From the NCBI GenBank assembly GCA_029984035.1, contig JASBYJ010000017.1, positions 1 to 9,826 of the forward strand: a stretch of 9,826 nucleotides of DNA. Direction: 5' to 3'. Below are positions 6,292 to 9,826 of the stretch, piece after piece. The number at the start of each line of letters is the position of its first letter. Position 1 is the first letter of the stretch. The notes below the pieces were generated by a model, which had not been told where the DNA came from, made no database searches, and was given only the letters and a program-made list of their open reading frames with translations. A program made the translations under genes and the position numbers. The DNA is from Conchiformibius sp. (GTDB lineage Bacteria; Pseudomonadota; Gammaproteobacteria; Burkholderiales; Neisseriaceae).

Positions 6292-6900
6292 TCAGTGTTT
6301 TTTTAATTCTTCCAAACTGCTGTTGCGGATAAGCGGGGGAAAATCTCCCCATTCCGAACGTTCTGCTTTACGCCACGTTTCATCACCGGAAATGGTCTCG
6401 GACGGTTTAAGCTCCGGCTTGGGGGCTGTCTGGGTGTTGTCAGGCGAAGGCGCATAGCCGTTCGCCACACGCCAGTAGTTGTTTTTCAGCTTCTCTTCCA
6501 TAGAGAGTTCCGGACGTTTGAGTTCATCCTGTGCCAACGGTGTTTGGCTCTGCTTCGGCTCTTGTCCGAAAGCTTTGAGAAACCGCTCTTTTGAAATGAG
6601 TTCGTACTCGGGATATTGTCCGGCACTCGCTTCTAATGCACTATAAGCCCGCTCCGCATCTTTGTTTTCATATACCAAAGAGGACAACCATGCCTGTTCT
6701 GTTGCCAGTTGGAATTCTTTACCGTCTGTCGTACGCAGATATATGGCTCTGACGGGTTCGTCATTCATCAATAGATAGCCCTCTCTATTTTTGCCTACGA
6801 CCAGCGATATTTCCGGCAAATGGGGATTTTCATGCTTGAGAGCTTGCCCCAATTCAAACTTCGGCTGCGTCATGGTCTGCTGCGGCGAAAGTCCGTCCAA
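6292..6900 (-). CDS. Unknown protein, middle part of the split polyvalent-type protein
   Basis: A minus-strand frame of about 202 codons. I recognise no named domain. Residues 12-105 look folded, with alternating strands (EISLVVGK, GYLLMND, VRAIYLRT) and a helix ending KERFLKAFG. The rest is a polar Pro/Gln/Glu-rich linker leading into SSLEELKKH and a TGA at 6294. The listed start is TTG at 6900; an ATG at 6873 (MTQPKFELG) is the more usual choice, but neither has a clear ribosome binding site. The frame is continuous with the upstream fragment across a single TAA at 6916-6918, and it needs loss of one A at 6298-6304 to continue into the phosphoribosyltransferase frame. It is therefore best read as the middle of one decayed gene, though a separate small gene cannot be excluded. 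Confidence 0.5.
   Translation of the reverse strand: MDGLSPQQTMTQPKFELGQALKHENPHLPEISLVVGKNREGYLLMNDEPVRAIYLRTTDGKEFQLATEQAWLSSLVYENKDAERAYSALEASAGQYPEYELISKERFLKAFGQEPKQSQTPLAQDELKRPELSMEEKLKNNYWRVANGYAPSPDNTQTAPKPELKPSETISGDETWRKAERSEWGDFPPLIRNSSLEELKKH
6298..6304 (-). other. A7 tract at the frame change
   Basis: On the minus strand a run of seven A residues separates the frame of the 6292-6900 ORF from the phosphoribosyltransferase frame. Six A residues would join them into one protein reading EELKNTDGYREAK. This could be a mutation, a sequencing error in a homopolymer, phase variation, or transcriptional slippage. Confidence 0.6.
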
Positions 6901-6915
6901 TTGTCGTTTGACCGC

Positions 6916-7023
6916 TTAGATACCGGCTATCCGGTGCAAATCGTTAAAGTCGCTGGGAAACTTATCCCTGCCGAATTCCTGCCAATACTGTTTGAGTTGT
7001 TCCAGAGTAAATTCGGGCAGCCT
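6916..7023 (-). pseudogene. Upstream fragment of the split polyvalent-type gene
   Basis: The minus strand reads RLPEFTLEQLKQYWQEFGRD and then SDFNDLHRIAGI before a TAA at 6918-6916. This looks like real protein, yet no start codon lies within the non-phage part; the frame upstream of about 7023 is the antisense of the tail tube gene. The 5' end has been lost at the junction. After the TAA the same frame continues AVKRQLDGL; a CAA codon instead would give a smooth IAGIQAVKRQL, which suggests a nonsense mutation. Confidence 0.5.
7012..7023 (-). repeat. DUS-like site at the second junction
   Basis: AGGCTGCCCGAA on the minus strand, 11 of 12 identical to the DUS. It lies where the split polyvalent-type gene meets the tail tube fragment, mirroring the exact DUS at the other end of the block. 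Confidence 0.55.
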
Positions 7024-7200
7024 GATGCGGGCGGTTTCAAACCCAAAGAGCGTGCGGAGTGGCCCAGTACCTTTACCTGCACGGCGGGCAATATCAAGGT
7101 GGGCGGCCGCGAGCTGCTTTACTTCGACGCCTTTGCCAACCAATACCGCGTCAACGGTCAGGACGTACTGGCGCAGATGAGGCGCAATATCGGGCAGTAA
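7024..7200 (+). pseudogene. Phage tail tube protein, C-terminal fragment
   Basis: The last 58 codons of a plus-strand frame resemble the end of contractile-phage tail tube proteins (P2 FII-like): FKPKERAEWPSTFTC followed by VGGRELLYFDAFANQYRVNG and ending QMRRNIGQ. The pattern of a G-x-x-L-x-x-x-D strand, N-x-Y-x-V and a final R-x-x-IG is what I match from memory. The frame stays open to 6820, but upstream of about 7020 it is antisense to the polyvalent-type gene, so the first two thirds of the tube gene are missing. Position supports the call: tube, then assembly chaperone, then tape measure is the standard order. Confidence 0.6.
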
Positions 7201-7256
7201 AATATCCGGTGGCGATTTGTAAAGCCCTTTAAAAGATATTCGAAGCCCTAAAGACT

Positions 7257-7289
7257 AAACTCACCATCGTTACCGATGGTGGGTTTTTT
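7257..7289 (+). terminator. Intrinsic terminator after the tail tube fragment
   Basis: The stem CACCATCG / CGATGGTG with loop TTAC, extended by a T-G wobble and CAAA-type pairs, is followed by six T residues. It separates the tail tube fragment from the tail chaperone gene, so expression downstream needs read-through or another promoter. Confidence 0.8.
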
Positions 7290-7337
7290 CATTGCCTGCC
7301 GGTACGGAAGATGACATCAACATTCAAGGAGTCGGAC

Positions 7338-7613
7338 ATGACTGACAAAACACAGCAACAGACCAAACACAACCCTGACGGCAGCAAAACCGTTACCCTG
7401 AAATATCCGGTCAGACTGGCAACGGGCGAATTATTGGAAAAGGTAACGGTCAGACGGGCGCGCATCGGCGATTTGCGGGCGGTGGCCCATGTCAAACACG
7501 AAGTGGAACAGGGTTTGATGCTGCTGCAACGGGTAACGGGTTTGATGGAAGAAGATTTGGATATGCTGGACATCGCAGATCTGGAGGTTCTGCAATCGGC
7601 CTTTCAATCCTGA
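7338..7613 (+). CDS. Phage tail assembly chaperone (FluMu gp41-like)
   Basis: A 91-residue protein that, in related contractile-tail phages, binds the tape measure protein during tail assembly and is absent from the virion. The segment VTLKYPVRLATGELLEKVTV (19-38), then RRARIGDLRAV, then a C-terminal helical part with EDLDMLDIADLEVL, fits the Mu-like gp41 tail assembly chaperone family (PF10109). ATG at 7338 is chosen over an upstream ATG at 7311 because AAGGAG lies six bases before it. It ends TCC-TGA, where the ribosome probably shifts to make a longer form carrying the downstream GpE-like segment. The tape measure gene follows, as expected. Genes upstream are broken, so this is part of a prophage remnant. 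Confidence 0.8.
   Translation: MTDKTQQQTKHNPDGSKTVTLKYPVRLATGELLEKVTVRRARIGDLRAVAHVKHEVEQGLMLLQRVTGLMEEDLDMLDIADLEVLQSAFQS
7608..7613 (+). other. Probable programmed frameshift site TCC-TGA
   Basis: The chaperone frame ends in TCC TGA. A +1 slip (or a -2 slip) enters the downstream frame at GAG 7612-7614, which stays open to 7797 and encodes a GpE-like segment. UCC-UGA is the known +1 shift site of antizyme mRNAs; tail chaperone genes of many phages make a fused long form by frameshifting. The -1 frame stops within about 11 codons. Confidence 0.5.
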
Positions 7614-7797
7614 GCCAAAAAGCGATACGGGAGAAGCCAAGATAGAAGCCGGAGAATTGAACCGCGCCTGCGCCGATTTGGTCTGGTGGTACGGCTGGAC
7701 GCCGCAGGCGGTGGACGCTTTGGAGGTGGATGATTTTACGGTGTTCCAAAAAGAAGCAGCCCGCCAAATTAAGGCGGGCTACCGGAAAGGGATTTAG
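7612..7797 (+). CDS. GpE-like tail assembly extension (frameshift product)
   Basis: An open frame of 61 codons with no ATG. The conserved part reads CADLVWWYGWTPQAVDALEV and then DDFTVFQKEAARQI, with the tryptophan-rich start and helix typical of P2 GpE-type tail proteins. The only plausible independent start is TTG at 7657, where GGAG lies just two bases away, too close to work well. Translation as a +1/-2 extension of the preceding chaperone is more likely, giving a long form needed in a low ratio for tape measure assembly. Its stop codon overlaps, by three bases, the stop codon of the convergent membrane-protein gene. Confidence 0.6.
   Translation, partial: EPKSDTGEAKIEAGELNRACADLVWWYGWTPQAVDALEVDDFTVFQKEAARQIKAGYRKGI
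7758..7780 (-). terminator. Terminator-like hairpin of the antisense gene
   Basis: A perfect 8-bp stem AGCCCGCC / GGCGGGCT with loop AAATTAA lies 13 bases beyond the minus-strand stop codon. On that strand it is followed by the T-rich GCTTCTTTTT. It lies inside the coding sequence of the GpE-like segment. Confidence 0.6.
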
Positions 7798-8048
7798 TGG
7801 CGGAGCATTTCTTTAATATCGGTTTTCATTTCTCGGAACATCTGTACCAAATCGGTTATTAAACCGAAGACACCAAACAAGGCCAATAACGGAAGTAGAG
7901 CAAAAGGAGCCAAGAAGCCATACAAAATGGCATGTGACCAGTCTTGGAACAATCCGATGATGAAACCGATACACATGGCACGCCCCACCCAAGTGGCAGT
8001 ATCACTATCAAAAACCAACTTCCACCAAATATTGTCTTTCGTTTCCAT
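7794..8048 (-). CDS. Small antisense membrane protein (moron-like, unknown function)
   Basis: An 84-residue protein on the strand opposite the tail genes, between the chaperone and the tape measure gene. It has two hydrophobic stretches, about 19-35 (TWVGRAMCIGFIIGLF) and 41-66 (AILYGFLAPFALLPLLALFG), and a charged amphipathic C-terminus (FREMKTDIKEMLRH), so it is probably an inner-membrane protein. ATG at 8048 is chosen because GGGGGAGAG lies six bases upstream. It has its own promoter (TTGCCA, 17 bases, TATATT) and a terminator-like hairpin: the usual structure of a phage moron expressed from a prophage. Such genes can block superinfection or alter the host, but no function is shown here. 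Confidence 0.7.
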   Translation of the reverse strand: METKDNIWWKLVFDSDTATWVGRAMCIGFIIGLFQDWSHAILYGFLAPFALLPLLALFGVFGLITDLVQMFREMKTDIKEMLRH

Positions 8049-8085
8049 CGCACTCTCCCCCAGTGAAGTCACTGAACTAACTAGG

Positions 8086-8114
8086 AATATAAACCATGTC
8101 TGCAGATTTGGCAA
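8086..8114 (-). promoter_or_regulatory. Promoter of the antisense membrane-protein gene
   Basis: Minus strand: TTGCCA (8109-8114), a 17-base spacer, TATATT (8086-8091), 37 bases before the ATG at 8048. It overlaps the start of the tape measure gene. Confidence 0.65.
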
Positions 8115-9316
8115 TCGGCGTTAAGGTCGGTATCTCCACAGGTGCCGTTATCGCGGGTCTCACTTCGCTCAAACGCTCAGTCGGTACTCTGGGTACGGAA
8201 ACCCAAAGGCTGACCGAGCGTCAGAAGATGCTGGGCGAAGTGCTGGCCAACCCGCTGCGGATGTCGAAGATGCGGGTGGGCGAACTCAAACGCGAATACG
8301 ACCGGCTCGGCCATACTCTGGACAAGCTGCGTACCAAACAGAAGGCTTTGGCAACGGTGCAGGAGAAAGGCCGCCTGCTGTCCGACCAAAGGCAGGAACT
8401 CAAAGGCAAGGTAATGGGAGCCGCCGCTTGGACCGCCACTGCGGTCGTGCCGATCAAGCTGGCGATGGATTTTGAATCCTCTATGGCCGATGTGCGCAAA
8501 GTGGTGGATTTCGACACCCCCGAGCAGCTGAAAGCGATGGAGCAGGAAATCCTCTCCATGACCCGCACCATTCCGATGGCGGCCGAAGAGCTGGCGCAGA
8601 TTGCCGCAGCGGGCGGCCAATTGGGGGTCAAACGCCACGACTTGGGCAACTTTACCGAAACCGTCGCCAAAATGTCGGTAGCCTTCGATATGTCCGCCGA
8701 ACAGGCCGGCGAGAGTATGGCCAAGCTGGCCAATGTGTATCACATTCCGATTAAAGAAATCGGCAGGCTCGGCGATGCCATTAACCATCTCTCCAATTCC
8801 AGCCCCGCCAAAGCCTCGCATATTGTTGACACTTTGGGACGGGTCGGCGGCGTGGCCGAACAGTTCGGCCTGACCGAGCTGCAGGCCGCTTCTTTGTCCA
8901 ATGCCTTTATTTCCTTAGGCCGCTCTCCCGAAGTGGCGGGTACTGCCATCAACGGGATGCTGACCAAATTGATGACCGCCGACAAAGGCGGCAAACAGTT
9001 TCAGGCCGCCTTAAAAAGCATGGGACTGAACGCCAAAGAACTCAAACGCCAAATCGCCACTAACGGCGAGCAGGCTTTGGTCGATTTTATGCGGCGGATA
9101 GACAAACTGCCCAAAGAAAACCAAATGGGCGTGCTGGTAGATATGTTCGGCAGGGAATATGCCGACGACATCGCCGTATTGGTGGGCGGCATCGAACAAT
9201 ACGAAGAATCCATCCGCAAGCTCAAAAGCACCGGAGCGGACGGCCTGCCCGAATTTGCCGGCAGCATGGACAAAGAGTTTGCCGCCCGCAGCGCCACCAC
9301 CGTTTATGAGTTGTAG
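8096..9316 (+). CDS. Phage tail tape measure protein, truncated
   Basis: The first 400 or so residues of a TP901-type tape measure protein, which sets tail length. Residues 1-30 are a small hydrophobic lead (LAIGVKVGISTGAVIAGL), 35-105 are coiled-coil, 106-125 are hydrophobic, and 125-402 are the conserved family core, with SSMADVRKVVDF (128-139), EELAQIAAAGGQLGV (164-178), LANAYH-like LANVYHIP (211-218) and FGREYADDIAVL (351-362). A full protein usually runs to 600-1000 or more residues. After MDKEFAARSATT (391-402) the sequence leaves the family and four residues later stops at TAG inside the first CRISPR repeat. AGGA about nine bases before ATG 8096 serves as a weak ribosome binding site. 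It must be non-functional as a tape measure. Confidence 0.9.
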   Translation: MSADLAIGVKVGISTGAVIAGLTSLKRSVGTLGTETQRLTERQKMLGEVLANPLRMSKMRVGELKREYDRLGHTLDKLRTKQKALATVQEKGRLLSDQRQELKGKVMGAAAWTATAVVPIKLAMDFESSMADVRKVVDFDTPEQLKAMEQEILSMTRTIPMAAEELAQIAAAGGQLGVKRHDLGNFTETVAKMSVAFDMSAEQAGESMAKLANVYHIPIKEIGRLGDAINHLSNSSPAKASHIVDTLGRVGGVAEQFGLTELQAASLSNAFISLGRSPEVAGTAINGMLTKLMTADKGGKQFQAALKSMGLNAKELKRQIATNGEQALVDFMRRIDKLPKENQMGVLVDMFGREYADDIAVLVGGIEQYEESIRKLKSTGADGLPEFAGSMDKEFAARSATTVYEL

Positions 9317-9741
9317 CTCCTTTTCTCATTTTTCACTGCTACAATGCATTGACACGGTTCACGTCCTGCAGGCTGGTTGTAGCTCCTTTTCTCATTTTTC
9401 ACTGCTACAATCCGTGCCGCCCCTGCGCCGTGCGGCTGTTCGTTGTAGCTCCTTTTCTCATTTTTCACTGCTACAATAAGATAGGGATTAACGTTAGTGA
9501 ATTATTTGTTGTAGCTCCTTTTCTCATTTTTCACTGCTACAATCGGATGGTAGTGATATCCAACAGAGCAGGGGTTGTAGCTCCTTTTCTCATTTTTCAC
9601 TGCTACAATCCATCATGCTGTCGTTCGAACAGGTGCGATGTTGTAGCTCCTTTTCTCATTTTTCACTGCTACAATTCGGTCATCAACGGTTGCTTGCGGG
9701 GGCTAGTTGTAGCTCCTTTTCTCATTTTTCACTGCTACAAT
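9310..9741 (+). CRISPR. CRISPR array, type II-C-like, 7 repeats
   Basis: Seven identical 36-nt repeats begin at 9310, 9376, 9442, 9508, 9574, 9640 and 9706. The repeat starts GTTGTAGCTCC and ends CACTGCTACAAT, with 7-bp complementary ends (TTGTAGC/GCTACAA). All six internal spacers are exactly 30 nt. From memory the repeat differs from the meningococcal type II-C repeat at about four positions (12, 23, 24, 27), all internal. Repeat length, spacer length and a promoter in the repeat are typical of Cas9-associated type II-C arrays of Neisseria. The plus strand is the likely crRNA strand because the -10 motif points that way. No cas gene is in the window and no spacer matches anything else in it. 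The left end directly abuts the truncated tape measure gene. Confidence 0.97.
9337..9345 (+). promoter_or_regulatory. Extended -10 at the end of each CRISPR repeat
   Basis: Each repeat ends in TGCTACAAT, an extended -10 element; the first copy is given here and it recurs every 66 bases through 9733-9741. In N. meningitidis and C. jejuni such repeat-borne promoters start each crRNA inside its own spacer, with no need for a leader promoter or RNase III trimming of the 5' end. Confidence 0.7.
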
Positions 9742-9807
9742 TAAAACTGCCATTCTTCCTCCGCCGCGATTGTTGTAGACACTGTCTGAAATCTGTCAAG
9801 TGTAAAC
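9742..9807 (+). repeat. Last 30-nt spacer and degenerate terminal repeat
   Basis: After repeat 7 comes a 30-nt stretch (9742-9771) and then GTTGTAG (9772-9778), the first seven bases of the repeat exactly in phase. The remaining 29 bases of this unit are poorly conserved, apart from scattered matches such as TCA, and the TGCTACAAT box is gone. It is either a decayed terminal repeat or the array-adjacent end of a leader. The final 19 bases of the window (9808-9826) are AT-rich with no feature. Confidence 0.6.
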
Positions 9808-9826
9808 GTTTGTAAAATTAACAATT

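Noticed and set aside
6820..7023. N-terminal part of the plus-strand ORF carrying the tail tube end
   Set aside because: This part is antisense to the polyvalent-type gene and has no tail tube character; only the segment after about 7024 is kept.
7492..7767. 91-codon minus-strand ORF over the tail chaperone region
   Set aside because: No ribosome binding site or recognisable family, and it overlaps the better-supported chaperone and GpE-like frames.
8177..8821. 214-codon minus-strand ORF inside the tape measure gene
   Set aside because: Rich in His/Gly/Phe in the manner of an antisense shadow; the plus-strand frame matches the tape measure family.
9349..9815. ORFs running through the CRISPR repeats
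   Set aside because: Repeated peptide units simply reflect translation of the 66-nt repeat-spacer period; not a repeat protein.

Overview
The window looks like Neisseriaceae DNA. Its left half (about 630-5010) carries eight exact copies of the 12-mer AGGCTGCCTGAA. From memory this is the Simonsiella-type dialect of the neisserial DNA uptake sequence (DUS), not the meningococcal/gonococcal form, so a Simonsiella/Alysiella/Conchiformibius-like relative is more likely than N. meningitidis itself. The right end holds a CRISPR array whose 36-nt repeat is close to the type II-C repeat of Neisseria.

Region 1 (1-675) is AT-rich and has no confident gene; it may hold decayed coding sequence. Region 2 (676-5010) is ordinary chromosome: fpr (ferredoxin/flavodoxin-NADP reductase) and argB (N-acetylglutamate kinase) on the minus strand, truB (tRNA pseudouridine-55 synthase) diverging from argB, then a pirin-family gene (minus) divergent from a small HxlR-type regulator (plus) with closely packed promoters.

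Region 3 (about 5000-7023, minus strand) is a broken gene resembling the large multi-domain 'polyvalent' proteins of phages and conjugative elements. It contains a phosphoribosyltransferase domain and is split by an in-frame TAA and by a frame change at an A7 tract. Both of its edges coincide with a DUS or DUS-like site. Region 4 (about 7024-9303, plus strand) is the remnant of a contractile-tail prophage tail module: the 3' end of a tail tube gene, a terminator, a tail assembly chaperone with a GpE-like extension reached by an apparent +1 (or -2) frameshift at TCC-TGA, and the first ~400 codons of a tape measure gene. A small membrane-protein gene lies antisense inside this module with its own promoter, ribosome binding site and terminator-like hairpin, as a phage moron would.

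Region 5 (9310-9826): the tape measure gene runs directly into a CRISPR array of seven identical 36-nt repeats with 30-nt spacers, each repeat ending in an extended -10 promoter motif. The array ends in a degenerate repeat-like stretch. No cas gene or recognisable tracrRNA is visible. The main points of interest are the fusion of a phage structural gene to the CRISPR array, the tail-gene frameshift site, the antisense moron, the split PRTase protein with a nested alternative-frame ORF, and the sharp loss of DUS at the core/mobile border.
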